64,000 nucleotides of DNA from Isosphaeraceae bacterium EP7 (GTDB taxonomy: Bacteria > Planctomycetota > Planctomycetia > Isosphaerales > Isosphaeraceae). The stretch is taken from assembly GCA_038400315.1 (NCBI GenBank), contig CP151667.1, positions 5,591,174 through 5,655,173 of the forward strand, in the 5' to 3' direction. The notes below the pieces were generated by a model. The model had not been told where the DNA came from and did not search any database. It saw only the letters and a list, made by a program, of their open reading frames with translations. The stretch's first letter is position 1, and every line of letters starts with the position of its first letter. A program made the translations under genes and the position numbers. Below are positions 31,666-42,294 of the stretch, piece after piece.

Positions 31666-33828
31666 GTGTGCATTCGTCGCCCCATCCGGGCCATTGCCAT
31701 CGTCGCCTGCGTCATCGGATACGGACCTTTCGCCTCGCCGGGTTGGGCTGTCGAGCCCACGGCCGCTCTCCTCGAACATCTGCGATCGGGCGAGGTCGAG
31801 GTGCGTCGTGATGCGGCGGCCAAGATCCGGCTGGCGGAGAAGAACGTCCAGCGAGAGGCACTTCCCGTCCTGATCGAACTCTTGCAAAAAGAGAAGGATG
31901 GCCAGGTACGGCTGGCGGTGCTCGACACGGTTACCTACCTCGGCCCCGACGCCGAACCCGCCGTCCCGGCGCTCGTCCAGACCCTGCGATCCGACTACGG
32001 AGGCCTGGGAAAAGAGGAGCTGCACCAGGATTATCGGTCGGCCCTGGCCCTTGCGACCGTGGGCAAACCGGCCGTCGAAGGGCTCCGCGGCCTCCTCTCG
32101 GAGAAGAAGGAGAGTGTGAGGGCCGAGGCGGTGATGGCCCTGGGCCGAATCGGGCCCAATGCCGAGGCGGCCGTGAAGGACCTGATCCCGCTGCTCGGTC
32201 ATACGTCTGAACGGATTCGACGGGAGGCCTCGCTGGCGCTGGGTCGGATCGGCAAGCCCGCGATAGGACCTCTGGTCGACGCCGCATCGGGCGAGAATCT
32301 GCAGGTCCGAGCCCTGGCGGTCGATGCACTCGGGCACCTTCCCGCGACCGACGACATGACCCGAGGAGCGGTCCTCGCGGCGGCCCATGATGGCTCGCCC
32401 GAAGTCAGGGCGGCCTCGACGAGGTCGCTGGCCAGACTCGGGCTGCCCGAGGACGTCGTGCTACCGATCATCAAGGAGAATCTCCGGGACGAGGACGAAC
32501 TTGTCAGGTTGGCAACGGTCGACCTCCTGGTTGGTCGACCGGCATTGCTCCAGCCTTTGGTGGCGGACCTGGAACAGCTGCTGACGTCCAAAAACCCGGG
32601 GATCTCTCGCCACGCCGCTCTCCTCTTGCGTCGAGTCGGGCCGGATTCCGCCCGTCTGCTTCTCAATGCCCTGGCCCGCAAGGAGAGCCGGATCGATCAG
32701 ATTGCCGAGGCGTTGGGGCAGGTCGGCCGTCCGGCGGTGAGCCAACTCGTGACATCACTCCAGGACCCCGAGCCCCGCGTTCGCCGGGGCGCGGCCCTGG
32801 CACTCGGACAGGTCCGGCCGCTGGCGCCTGGCGTCGTGCAACTCTTGACGGCCGGACTCAATTCGGACGATCCAGAAATGAAAGCCTCGTTCCTTGCCGC
32901 CATCGGCTCACTCGGCCCGGGCGCCGCGGAGGCCGTCCCTGCGGTGCGAGGCTTGCTGAAGGACGAGTCCGAGGAGATCCGACTCCAGGCAATCTCCATA
33001 CTGTCCCGGTCCGCACCGCGCGACGAGCGTCAGGTCGGCGACCTTGCGGGCTTGCTTGGAGACCCGAGTCCCCGGGTCCAGCGCCTATCGATCGAGACGA
33101 TCCGCGCGCTAGGACCGCTGGGCCGCAAAGCGCTGGGACAGGTTATCGAGTTGCTGAAGAGCCCCAGCACGGATGTTCGCCTGGCCTCGGCCGAATTCAT
33201 CGGCAGCCACGGGCAGTCGGCCGAATCGGCCGTCCCGTCGCTTCTCACGCTACTCGACGACCCGACTCCCGCTGTCCGGTCGATGTCCGCCAAGACGCTG
33301 GGCTCGCTCGGAAAGGCGTCGCAACCGGCCCTTCATCGGCTCGCTTCGTTGCTTGATGACGGCCAGGCGGAAGTCCGTTCGGCCGCAGCCCTGACCCTCG
33401 GGAGCCTGGAACTCGAGCCCGAAGCGATCCGTCCCCACCTGGCCAAGGCCCTCAGAGATACCGATCCTGACGTTCGGAAGTCGGCGATGGGGGCGATCCA
33501 GCGCCTGGGACCTCCGGGTGCAATGTTCATCCCGGACATCATCCTGATGGCCGAGAAGAAGGAGAACGTCGGCGCGGTTCAGCGCATGCTGCGCCGGTTC
33601 GAACGCAAAGGCCCGGACGCCCGCTCGGTGCCGGAACTCGTCAAGCAGTTGGATCACCAGCAGGAACCGGTGCGGCTCCTGGCGGCGAAATTCCTCGGCC
33701 TCGCCGGCACTCATGCCCAGGATGCGATCCCCATCCTGGAAAAGATGCGGGACGACCCGAGCACCGAGATTCGAAAGCAGGCCGAGGCTTCGATCGAGCA
33801 GATCAAGAAGGGCTCGGCCCCGAGCTGA
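31666..33828 (+). CDS. secreted HEAT-repeat protein
   Basis: 720 residues from a GTG at 31666, chosen because AGGAG lies 7 nt upstream; an in-frame GTG at 31612 would give 738. A signal peptide (RPIRAIAIVACVIGYGPF...) is followed by HEAT/PBS-lyase-like repeats to the end, roughly 16 or more units of 35-40 residues built on patterns such as VPALVQTLRSD, AVMALGRIGPNAEAAV and EVRSAAALTLG. Such solenoids are protein-binding scaffolds. Planctomycetes have many. No enzymatic domain is attached. Confidence 0.82.
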   Translation: MCIRRPIRAIAIVACVIGYGPFASPGWAVEPTAALLEHLRSGEVEVRRDAAAKIRLAEKNVQREALPVLIELLQKEKDGQVRLAVLDTVTYLGPDAEPAVPALVQTLRSDYGGLGKEELHQDYRSALALATVGKPAVEGLRGLLSEKKESVRAEAVMALGRIGPNAEAAVKDLIPLLGHTSERIRREASLALGRIGKPAIGPLVDAASGENLQVRALAVDALGHLPATDDMTRGAVLAAAHDGSPEVRAASTRSLARLGLPEDVVLPIIKENLRDEDELVRLATVDLLVGRPALLQPLVADLEQLLTSKNPGISRHAALLLRRVGPDSARLLLNALARKESRIDQIAEALGQVGRPAVSQLVTSLQDPEPRVRRGAALALGQVRPLAPGVVQLLTAGLNSDDPEMKASFLAAIGSLGPGAAEAVPAVRGLLKDESEEIRLQAISILSRSAPRDERQVGDLAGLLGDPSPRVQRLSIETIRALGPLGRKALGQVIELLKSPSTDVRLASAEFIGSHGQSAESAVPSLLTLLDDPTPAVRSMSAKTLGSLGKASQPALHRLASLLDDGQAEVRSAAALTLGSLELEPEAIRPHLAKALRDTDPDVRKSAMGAIQRLGPPGAMFIPDIILMAEKKENVGAVQRMLRRFERKGPDARSVPELVKQLDHQQEPVRLLAAKFLGLAGTHAQDAIPILEKMRDDPSTEIRKQAEASIEQIKKGSAPS

Positions 33829-33965
33829 GATCGAAGCGTCTGGGGACGATCCGGCGACAGCCTTGCCGGCGAAGTCCGGCAGGGCTGATGCGCTTCGAGC
33901 AGCCCTGAGCCCTCGAGCGCTCGCAGGTGACGAGCGGAATCGTTCAACAGGATCATGCGTCGACG

Positions 33966-33986
33966 AAAAAAGGGGCCCGAGGCCCC
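33966..33986 (-). terminator. rho-independent terminator of tRNA-Ala
   Basis: On the minus strand GGGGCC-TCG-GGCCCC is followed by six T (33971-33966). It lies about 48 nt downstream of tRNA-Ala and about 138 nt past the stop of the convergent HEAT gene. Confidence 0.8.
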
Positions 33987-34033
33987 TTGATTGAACGTTC
34001 AGTGGAATGGCTGTCGTGAACCATTCCGGGTAG

Positions 34034-34603
<570 letters not shown>

Positions 34604-37600
34604 ATGCAGGGTTCCGAGTTCGGGCACCCCCAGGGACATCCGGAGGCAACCGGGTCGTGGCGACCGGCTGCGGCCGACGAGGCTCCCGAGATCGGGGCCG
34701 ATCCCCCCACGGTCCGATCGGGCAACTCCGGCTCGACCAATGTCCGCAAAGGCGGGCCCGTACCCGACCCGACCCCGCTGCCCAAGCCCGGCGAGTCGCT
34801 GGACCAGTTCGTACTGGAGGACGGCATCGGCGTCGGCGGCATGGGGGCGGTCTATCGGGCCCTCGATGCCCAGCTCGATCGCTACGTTGCGCTGAAGATC
34901 CTGCCACCCGAACAGGCGGTCGACCCCGAGGTCGTCCAGCGGTTCTATCAGGAAGGGCGGGCCGCGGCCCGGCTCGACCACGAGAATATCGCCAGGGTCT
35001 ATTCCATCGGGCACGACGCGGCGATCCATTACATCGCGTTCGAGTACATTGACGGCACGACGATCCGCCAGCGAGTCGACGCCACAGGGCCCCTGCCGGT
35101 CGGCGAGGCGGTCAATTTCACGCTCCAGATCGCCAATGCGCTGATCCACGCCTCGGAACGCGGGGTCGTGCACCGCGACATCAAGCCGTCGAACATCATC
35201 GTGACGCACCAGGGGCGAGCCAAGCTTGTCGACATGGGCCTGGCGCGAAGGTTCGAGCGCGGGGGCGATGAAGGGCTCACCCAGAGCGGGATGACGCTCG
35301 GGACGTTCGACTACATCAGCCCCGAGCAGGCCCGCGACCCGCGCGACGTGGACGTCCGCAGCGACCTCTACTCGCTGGGCTGCACCCTATTCCACATGCT
35401 CGCCGGGCGTCCCCCGTTCGCCGAGGGAACCGTTCTTCAGAAGCTGATCCAGCATCAGGAAGAGCCGGTCCCCGAGATCCGCGACATTAACCCGGATGTC
35501 CCTTCCGAACTGTCGGCCATCCTTAACAGGCTGATGGCCAAGGACCGAGACAATCGCTTCCAGACCCCCGAGCAACTGGTCCGAGATCTCCTGATCGTCG
35601 CCGGGAGCATGGGATTGCGGTCGACGAGCCCCGAGGGCCTCATCTGGATGGCCCCGATTCAGTCGCCCGCCTGGCAACGGCACGCCGCCTGGGCCCTTCC
35701 CACCGCAGGGCTCGTCGCGTGCCTTTGCTACCTCCTGCTCAGGCCCGAACCGGTCATCATCCCCGAAACTCAGCCGAGTCAGGCCATCCCCAAGGTCGCC
35801 GATTCGGGCGCGAAGACCCAGGCCGTGACCAAACTGGTCGAGGAGCCCACGAGCCCCCGCGTGGGCGCAAGCCTCGGCTCAACACTTCCGGGCCTTCCCG
35901 GCGAGATCTCGGTCGATTCGAGCCAGGATCTCTGGGCGTCACTGGTCCGCGCCCCGGCAGGTTCCGTGGTGGTGCTCGTCGACGACGGCCCATACCTGCT
36001 CAAGCCGATGCCGAGCGACCCCGACCTGCCGGCGCGACTGGAGTCTCCCGACCTGACGATCCGTGCCGGTGAGGGAGTCTCCCCCTTGATCCGGCTGGAC
36101 CACACCGGCGAGCCGTTCGACTTCGCCCCGAGCGAGGCGGTGCTCAACGTCAAGGGCGGCCGCCTCAATCTCGAAGGCCTGACGATCCAGATCGACGGGG
36201 GTAGGCCCGAGCAAGATGGGCAGATCTCGGCCCTCCAGGCCGTTGACGTGGACCTGACCGTCCGCCGCTGCTCGTTCCGCCGGAAAGGACCGACCTCGCC
36301 GGGCGACCGATCCGTGGGGATCTCGCTCACCGCAACGAAGCGGCCGACCGCCGAGATGAAACGCCCCCCAGACGTCGAGATCGAATCCTGCCACATCGAA
36401 GGGGCATCTGCGGCGATCCACGCGACAGGTCCGGTCGACCTGACCATGCACGACTGCACGGTCGCGGCCGTCGAGAGCATCCTCTCCGCCGAGAATTTCG
36501 ACCAGACGCCCACCGCGGCCGAATTCCGCCTCAAACACGTCAGTATCGCGGCCGGGACCCGGCCCGTTTTCGTTTTCATCGGTGAATCACCCAGAGTTCG
36601 GCTCGATGATTCCGTGATTGCACCCTCTCAAAGTCGCGACCCGATGATCGACGGCCCGCTCGTGCTGGTCGCCGCCGACCATCCCGAGCAGCTCGACTGG
36701 CGCGGGCGGAACAATCTTTATTCCAAGATCGACACTTACCTGCTCCCCTCCAGGGGGGCTGGCGTCCTCACATTCAAGGATTGGCTGGCCTACGGGCCTT
36801 CGACCCGCGAATCCAACTCGATTGCCCGGCAGGGCCCCGACTGGCGCGTGGGCAACCCGCTGGAGACGCTCGCCCGGACAGACCGCGACACCACGCACGC
36901 CTTTCAGCTTGTTGACGTCCCGGTCAAGCTGCCCGGTGTCGGCGTGACTCGCGGACCGCACGCCACGGCCGAGGCGGTGGCTTCGACGGCCCGCGATGCG
37001 ACGTCCGACGCCCGTAATCCGAGGGCCGGGGGCACCTCGCAGCCCGCCTCGCTGAAGGACAGGATTCTCGCGGCGATCCCCACCGGAGCCCTTCTCCCCG
37101 ACACACAGCCGAGCAAGACGGTTATCCGGGACAATCCGATCGGCGACGCGGGCGCCAAGGGCTCTCCGAGTCCGCCCACGGTCCCCATCGAACCCGGCGG
37201 GGGCGTCCTGGGGGCATCGGAGCCAGAGGCCGGCCGCACCGAGACGACGATCCGCCCGGATGGGTCGTCTCGGAAAGTTCCTCCGGGACTTACGCCCCCA
37301 TCCCCCCGGCCAGGTGCAATCGTCCGCACCGATCGAGGGGCTCTTGCCGGCGTGGAGCCCGCTTCGGACTACCCCTTGATCCGCACGGCAGAGCAATTCG
37401 TCGAGCTGCTCGGACGCCCCGAGGCTCGCGGGGGGACGGTGATGATCGCGTCGAACGCGAACCTGGAGCTCCCCAGCACGACGGTCCGGGCCAGCGGCTC
37501 CTGGAAGATCCGCGGAGAAGCGGGCAAGACAAGGCCGAGGTTCACGTTCCGTCCGGAGCCCGGAGACGCCGCCAAGGGAGCCGTCTGGCCCGCCTGGCTC

Positions 37601-38470
37601 CACCTGGTATCCGGCAGGCTGAAGCTGGAAGGGATCGACATCGTGCTACCCGATGTCGCCGCCGACGGCATCAAGCGGGGGGTCTTCAGCGTCGCACCCG
37701 GCACCGACCTGACCCTGGACGTATGCACGATCACCGTCGAGGGGACCCGCGGCCCCTCGGCCGTCTTCCTCATCCACGGCGAAGGCCCCACGCGCGACGC
37801 GGCCACGGAGCCCGAGCCGCCGGCCGCGACCGTCGGTGTCAGCAATAGCCTGATCCGAACCGGCGGAGTCCTCGTCGACGTGGCCGCGGGCCGACGCGTC
37901 GATCTTGAGTTGAACAACTCGGTCGTCGGCACCGGAGGCCCGATGGTCGCTGGCCACGGCCTTCCCCGCGGCAAGCCGGTCGAGCGGATCAAGATCGAGC
38001 TGCGCCAGGTCACCGCCCGCGCCATCGGCGGCCTGGTTGAGCTCAAGGGAACCGATCAGGACCCCGAGCTGCCGACCGCCGACGTCCTAGCACGCGACTC
38101 CATCCTGGCCACCACGTCTGAGGGCGACCCCCTCTTCCGCGTCAGCGGCCCGGACAGCCTGGAGATGCTCCGCGATCGGATTAAGTGGGAGGGGCACGCC
38201 GTCGCTTATCACCAGATCCGAACCTACCGGATCGACGAATCGCTCAAGCCCGGCGGCCAGCCCAAGTTCTACGACCGAACGGGGTGGGACGACGCCGTGT
38301 CCCTTTCCGACTCGGCGCCCTCGCACGACAAGCTCAAATTCACCGGCGACTGGGACTCGGGCCAGCCTCCCTGGAGCCTCAGGCTCGACGACGTCAAGCT
38401 CGCGCCCGGCGCCACGATGGCAACTTCTGGCCCGGAACTCCAGCGAATCCCCAGCCCGCCCGCACGCTGA
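34604..38470 (+). CDS. giant membrane Ser/Thr protein kinase with beta-helix-like ectodomain
   Basis: 1,288 residues from the ATG at 34604 (GGTGAG 8 nt upstream; an in-frame ATG at 34436 is possible). The Hanks-type kinase spans about 68-335: glycine loop IGVGGMGAVY (75-84), Lys98 in VALKIL, HRDIKPSN (190-197), DMG instead of DFG at 210-212, and SPEQA at 239-243. One transmembrane segment lies at about 361-379. The remaining 900 residues lie outside the cytoplasm: two similar blocks (about 470-750 and 970-1,200) made of repeated LNVKGGRLNLEGLTI-type strands, like right-handed beta-helices, joined by a Pro/Ser/Thr-rich linker. It probably senses a cell-surface ligand. No partner phosphatase is adjacent. 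Confidence 0.85.
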   Translation: MQGSEFGHPQGHPEATGSWRPAAADEAPEIGADPPTVRSGNSGSTNVRKGGPVPDPTPLPKPGESLDQFVLEDGIGVGGMGAVYRALDAQLDRYVALKILPPEQAVDPEVVQRFYQEGRAAARLDHENIARVYSIGHDAAIHYIAFEYIDGTTIRQRVDATGPLPVGEAVNFTLQIANALIHASERGVVHRDIKPSNIIVTHQGRAKLVDMGLARRFERGGDEGLTQSGMTLGTFDYISPEQARDPRDVDVRSDLYSLGCTLFHMLAGRPPFAEGTVLQKLIQHQEEPVPEIRDINPDVPSELSAILNRLMAKDRDNRFQTPEQLVRDLLIVAGSMGLRSTSPEGLIWMAPIQSPAWQRHAAWALPTAGLVACLCYLLLRPEPVIIPETQPSQAIPKVADSGAKTQAVTKLVEEPTSPRVGASLGSTLPGLPGEISVDSSQDLWASLVRAPAGSVVVLVDDGPYLLKPMPSDPDLPARLESPDLTIRAGEGVSPLIRLDHTGEPFDFAPSEAVLNVKGGRLNLEGLTIQIDGGRPEQDGQISALQAVDVDLTVRRCSFRRKGPTSPGDRSVGISLTATKRPTAEMKRPPDVEIESCHIEGASAAIHATGPVDLTMHDCTVAAVESILSAENFDQTPTAAEFRLKHVSIAAGTRPVFVFIGESPRVRLDDSVIAPSQSRDPMIDGPLVLVAADHPEQLDWRGRNNLYSKIDTYLLPSRGAGVLTFKDWLAYGPSTRESNSIARQGPDWRVGNPLETLARTDRDTTHAFQLVDVPVKLPGVGVTRGPHATAEAVASTARDATSDARNPRAGGTSQPASLKDRILAAIPTGALLPDTQPSKTVIRDNPIGDAGAKGSPSPPTVPIEPGGGVLGASEPEAGRTETTIRPDGSSRKVPPGLTPPSPRPGAIVRTDRGALAGVEPASDYPLIRTAEQFVELLGRPEARGGTVMIASNANLELPSTTVRASGSWKIRGEAGKTRPRFTFRPEPGDAAKGAVWPAWLHLVSGRLKLEGIDIVLPDVAADGIKRGVFSVAPGTDLTLDVCTITVEGTRGPSAVFLIHGEGPTRDAATEPEPPAATVGVSNSLIRTGGVLVDVAAGRRVDLELNNSVVGTGGPMVAGHGLPRGKPVERIKIELRQVTARAIGGLVELKGTDQDPELPTADVLARDSILATTSEGDPLFRVSGPDSLEMLRDRIKWEGHAVAYHQIRTYRIDESLKPGGQPKFYDRTGWDDAVSLSDSAPSHDKLKFTGDWDSGQPPWSLRLDDVKLAPGATMATSGPELQRIPSPPAR

Positions 38471-38514
38471 GGCGAACCCGGCCCCAGGGGTCGACGACTC
38501 TCGACGCGGCCCGT

Positions 38515-40293
38515 TCAACGCGGTTGCTTGAGCCGCTCGCGCACGAGATCGGGCAGATACTTAACCGGCAAGGTGCCGTGCGACATCACGGCCTCGTGGA
38601 AGCGCCCCAGCTCGAAGGCGTCGCCTTGCTCACGCTGCACCTTCTGCCGGAGCCGGTAGAACGCGGTTCGTCCGGCGAAATAGGTCGAGAGCTGCGTCGA
38701 GGACTGCTTCGATCGGATGACTTTCCCGAGGGCCTCCCCCTCGCTCTGGAAGGCTCGGCCTACGAGCAGCTCCATCGCTTGCGTGTCGGTCATGGTCTCG
38801 CAATGCATCCTGTGGTCGAGGATCGCGTTGACCACGGCTCGCAGGTAGAACTTCAATTGCTGGAGCCTGAGCTTCAGGTCGCCGTCACCAAACCCCTGGT
38901 CAAGCATCATCTGCTCGGTGTAGACGGCCCATCCCTCCGCGAATGTCCCCGATGAGAGGATCAGGCGGATGGGCGACGGGCACCGGTTCGCATATTCGAG
39001 CTGCACGTAGTGGCCGGGATAGGCCTCGTGGATGGTCAGGATCTTGAGCATCGCCCGGTTGTATTCTTCCAGATAGCTACGCACCTGCCGCTCATTCCAG
39101 CCCGACGGGGGTGGGCTGATGGCGTACTCGCTGGGTGCCTCGCGATCGAGCGGCGGGGCCGACTCCAGGTAGGCCACCGAATTGCCCCGCTTGAACTCGG
39201 GCATCTCCAGAATCTTGCAGCGGTCGGGTTCGGGGAGGCGGAGGATGTCTTTCGTGGTGATAAACCGCTTGATCGCGTCGACGGTGGAGCGAGCGTCGCG
39301 CACCAATTCCTCGGGCGTGCCGTGATCCCTGGCGATCTCGGCCAGGACGCGCCGGGTCATCGCGCGCCGACCCTCCTCGTCATCGGGAGGGACCGCCTCG
39401 ATCGGGAACATCGAAGACCAGAGCACCCGAGCGATGACGGCCATCTCGCGCTCGACCCGGGTGGCCTCGGAAAGCGCCTCGGCCAGCAGGTCGTCGGCCG
39501 TGATGCCGGCGTCGATCTCCAGATCCAACTTGCGGGCGAACTTCTCCTTGCCGAGCCTCCAGTCTTCGGTCGCCCGGGCCAGCACGTCTCCTTCCAGGTT
39601 GCGCTGATGCGTCTTGAGGGCTTCGACGATCGCGTTCGCCCGCTGACCCAGCTCGCCTTGCCCGGCGGGCTCTCCGGCCAGCGTGAACAGCTCGCCTTGA
39701 TAGAAGCCGATTGCCCCCTTGGTCTGGCGGATGGCCGTCTCCACCATCACGCGCGGGGCCTTGCCGATGGTTGAACGGGCCACGTCGACCAGGGCCGGGA
39801 TCTTCTCCATCCTCGACAGCACGTTGCGAAGCTTGATCTCTCGCGGCTGTGTCGACTGGCTCAAGATCAGGTAGACGCTGTCCGAGAAATAGTCGCCATA
39901 GATCCGCGGATCTTCGACGAACGGATCGGTGTTCTCGGCAAGCCAGATGTTCCGAACGAGATGATGTTCGAGGATGTCGAAGTCGACCCGGCCGTCGCCC
40001 GAGAGGCTGGCGCGGTCGACGAGCGTCGGCAAGTCGGCCAGCATCGTCCGGTCGCGTTCGACGTTCGACTTGCGGGCCTCGGGGCTCAGATCATCGAGTT
40101 CTGAGTCGAATCGACGATCACCTAGGCGGGTCGCCAGCAGGGGCTCGGCGCGGAAGACCCGCTCGAGATAGTCGCGGAACACGCTCGCGAGCTTGGCGTC
40201 TTCGGGCGTGGCGACGCCCGCTATCGCGGCCGGATTGACGATCATCGCCCACCCTCCAAGCAGCAGACAACACGCGGCAAGTCGACGCGGCAT
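38515..40293 (-). CDS. secreted DUF885 metallopeptidase-like protein
   Basis: 592 residues from the ATG at 40293, which starts a signal peptide (MPRRLAACCLLLGGWAMIVNP). The DUF885 family is related to M32/M3-type gluzincins. HEAYPGHYVQ holds the two zinc His and the catalytic Glu, followed by GTFAEGWAVYTEQMM with the third ligand. It is probably a periplasmic or exported peptidase. It lies convergent to the kinase gene, 44 nt from its stop, and 73 nt after the GTPase gene. Confidence 0.85.
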   Translation of the reverse strand: MPRRLAACCLLLGGWAMIVNPAAIAGVATPEDAKLASVFRDYLERVFRAEPLLATRLGDRRFDSELDDLSPEARKSNVERDRTMLADLPTLVDRASLSGDGRVDFDILEHHLVRNIWLAENTDPFVEDPRIYGDYFSDSVYLILSQSTQPREIKLRNVLSRMEKIPALVDVARSTIGKAPRVMVETAIRQTKGAIGFYQGELFTLAGEPAGQGELGQRANAIVEALKTHQRNLEGDVLARATEDWRLGKEKFARKLDLEIDAGITADDLLAEALSEATRVEREMAVIARVLWSSMFPIEAVPPDDEEGRRAMTRRVLAEIARDHGTPEELVRDARSTVDAIKRFITTKDILRLPEPDRCKILEMPEFKRGNSVAYLESAPPLDREAPSEYAISPPPSGWNERQVRSYLEEYNRAMLKILTIHEAYPGHYVQLEYANRCPSPIRLILSSGTFAEGWAVYTEQMMLDQGFGDGDLKLRLQQLKFYLRAVVNAILDHRMHCETMTDTQAMELLVGRAFQSEGEALGKVIRSKQSSTQLSTYFAGRTAFYRLRQKVQREQGDAFELGRFHEAVMSHGTLPVKYLPDLVRERLKQPR

Positions 40294-40366
40294 GGCATCC
40301 CTTCGATGGATCCGAAGCCCGGCCCACGCGTCCGACCGGCCGGCCGTCGTCATTCCGGGCAGGCGG

Positions 40367-41533
40367 CTACTGTAACGCGACCGGTCCCGTCGGCGTACCC
40401 GCCATCAATCCGTCCAGTGTTTCGATCGCCGCGGCCTGGTTCCCTTCGGAAAGATGGATCGAGGCCCGTCTCAGCGCGTCCACATGCTCGACCCGAAACG
40501 GCACGGCATCCCTCGCTCCAGGGGCATTCATGGTCAGGCGGGCGGCGATGGCTTCGATCAGCGCGGGGAGCCCTTCGCCGGTCGCGGCCGAGACGGCGAG
40601 GGCGTCGACTTGTCCTTCATCCCAGGCGGCGGGCAGGTCGGACTTGTTAGCCACAATCAGGGAGCCGGGAACCTCTGGTTCGCAGTCATCACGGGGAAAC
40701 GACCGATCGAGGACCACTACGACGAGGTCGGCCCTAGCGTGCCAGCTCCTGGCCGCGACGACCCCGGCCGCCTCGATCGCGTCGCCCGTAAGGCGCAGCC
40801 CCGCGGTATCGGCCAGCTCGACGGGCCAACCAACCAGGGACGTCGCCGCGGTCACCACGTCGCGCGTCGTGCCGGGCGTCGGGTCGACGATGGATCGGTC
40901 GTAGCCCGCAAGCGCGTTGAGAAGGCGGCTCTTGCCGACGTTGGGACGGCCCGCCAGCGCGACTCGCCAGCCCGTGATGAGCCGGGTGCCGACCTCGGCC
41001 CGCTCGATGAGGCGAGCCAGATGGTGCGCGGCAGCCACCGGATCGTGGGAGACCAGGTCGATGATCAGTCGAATTTCGCGGTCCAGCGCCCCGTCGACCT
41101 GATCCATCAGGATCTCGGCGGCCCGAGCCGTGGAGGCCGCGGCCAGATCCAGCTCGGCCTGGACGGCAAGCGGCGAGGCTTGACGACTCACGAGCCAGTC
41201 GGAGGGAGCCGCCAGCGCGACGCCGGAATCGACGAGCGCGTCGAGCACCAGCGATAACGCGGCCGGCCCGCCGTGGGTGTGGATCTCGACCTCGCAAGCC
41301 GCGCCGGGAACGATCGAGACGACCACTTCATCGCCCAGGCCCCGACCGATGCGTCCGAGCCGGGGGCGTCCGGGGTCCGTCCGCGTGAGAGCCCGAGCTC
41401 GGTCGGGGCGGAACGCAGAGTCGACCGCGTCGACGGCCCCGTTTCCCCAGACCCGGACGACGGCCAGGGCCCCTCGCCCATCGGCGGTCAGGACGCATGC
41501 GCGGGAACCGGCGTCCTGCTCGGACGGGTTCAC
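40367..41533 (-). CDS. MnmE/TrmE-like GTPase lacking the C-terminal Cys motif
   Basis: 388 residues against about 450 for MnmE. The N-terminal TrmE domain (VLTADGRGALAVVRVWG, CEVEIHTHGG), the helical domain and the inserted G domain are in the MnmE order; G1 GRPNVGKS, G2 PGTTRD, G3 DTAG, G4 NKSD. The C-terminus ends TPTGPVALQ, without the CIGK-type motif whose Cys is needed for tRNA wobble-uridine modification. It may be a divergent paralogue rather than the housekeeping enzyme. Its ATG overlaps the coaX stop, so it is coupled to coaX, obg and probably rpmA. Confidence 0.8.
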   Translation of the reverse strand: MNPSEQDAGSRACVLTADGRGALAVVRVWGNGAVDAVDSAFRPDRARALTRTDPGRPRLGRIGRGLGDEVVVSIVPGAACEVEIHTHGGPAALSLVLDALVDSGVALAAPSDWLVSRQASPLAVQAELDLAAASTARAAEILMDQVDGALDREIRLIIDLVSHDPVAAAHHLARLIERAEVGTRLITGWRVALAGRPNVGKSRLLNALAGYDRSIVDPTPGTTRDVVTAATSLVGWPVELADTAGLRLTGDAIEAAGVVAARSWHARADLVVVVLDRSFPRDDCEPEVPGSLIVANKSDLPAAWDEGQVDALAVSAATGEGLPALIEAIAARLTMNAPGARDAVPFRVEHVDALRRASIHLSEGNQAAAIETLDGLMAGTPTGPVALQ

Positions 41534-42291
41534 GGCCGGGCCCCGCGGGCGAGGATCGCCAGGCCTTCGAGGACCAAGTCGGGGGCGACCTCGATTCTCG
41601 AGTCGCCCAAACCGGCGGCGATGGTGACGGCATCGCCGCCGCAGAAGACGATCCAGGGAGTGCCCTCGGACTCCTCCGCCTGGCGGGTGAGAAGCTCGCG
41701 GGCGATGCCCACGGCCCCCCAGTAGATCCCCGCTTCCATCGCCGGGCGGGTCGAGTCGCCCGATGGTGGCGGCGAGCTCACGGGCGTGATCTGGGGGAGC
41801 TGATCGGTTCGCTCTCCCAATGCCCTCGCCATCATGTTCAGGCCCGCCGCGATCGCACCACCGCGCCAGATTCCGTGGTCATCGATCGTCTCCACCGTGA
41901 TCGCCGTCCCGCAGCAGACGACCTGGCCCGGCCCGCCGACCGGGTGAGCGGCCAGGGCCGCGAGCACCGCCAAGGCCCGGTCGACCCCGGTCGAATCGGG
42001 CCTGGCCAACGCGTGGCGGACCTGGACATCAGATGCCGAGGTGAGGAACGTCGTCTGGCCCACGCCCCGGCGCTCCAGGAAGGCGCGGAAGCGGGCCATC
42101 ACGGGTCGATTCACCGAGGCGACGGTCCACTGCAACTCTTCGGGATCGCAGGGGCAGAAATCGTCCCAGGCGTCGTCCCAGGTGCATGGGTCGTCGAAGA
42201 CCAGGGCCCTGACGTCGACGAGGCGCCCGGCCTCGTCGAGTCGGCCCCACTTGAGCCGCGAGTTGCCCAGATCGGCCACCAGGTGGGGCAA
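41530..42291 (-). CDS. coaX: type III pantothenate kinase
   Basis: 253 residues. ASKHA-fold phosphate-binding DLGNSRLKWG near residue 7, TGVDRALAVLAA, CGTAITVETID and GGAIAAGLNMMARAL are the CoaX motifs. It catalyses the first step of coenzyme A synthesis. It lies 3 nt after obg and overlaps the MnmE-like gene. Confidence 0.93.
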   Translation of the reverse strand: MPHLVADLGNSRLKWGRLDEAGRLVDVRALVFDDPCTWDDAWDDFCPCDPEELQWTVASVNRPVMARFRAFLERRGVGQTTFLTSASDVQVRHALARPDSTGVDRALAVLAALAAHPVGGPGQVVCCGTAITVETIDDHGIWRGGAIAAGLNMMARALGERTDQLPQITPVSSPPPSGDSTRPAMEAGIYWGAVGIARELLTRQAEESEGTPWIVFCGGDAVTIAAGLGDSRIEVAPDLVLEGLAILARGARP

Positions 42292-42294
42292 CGC

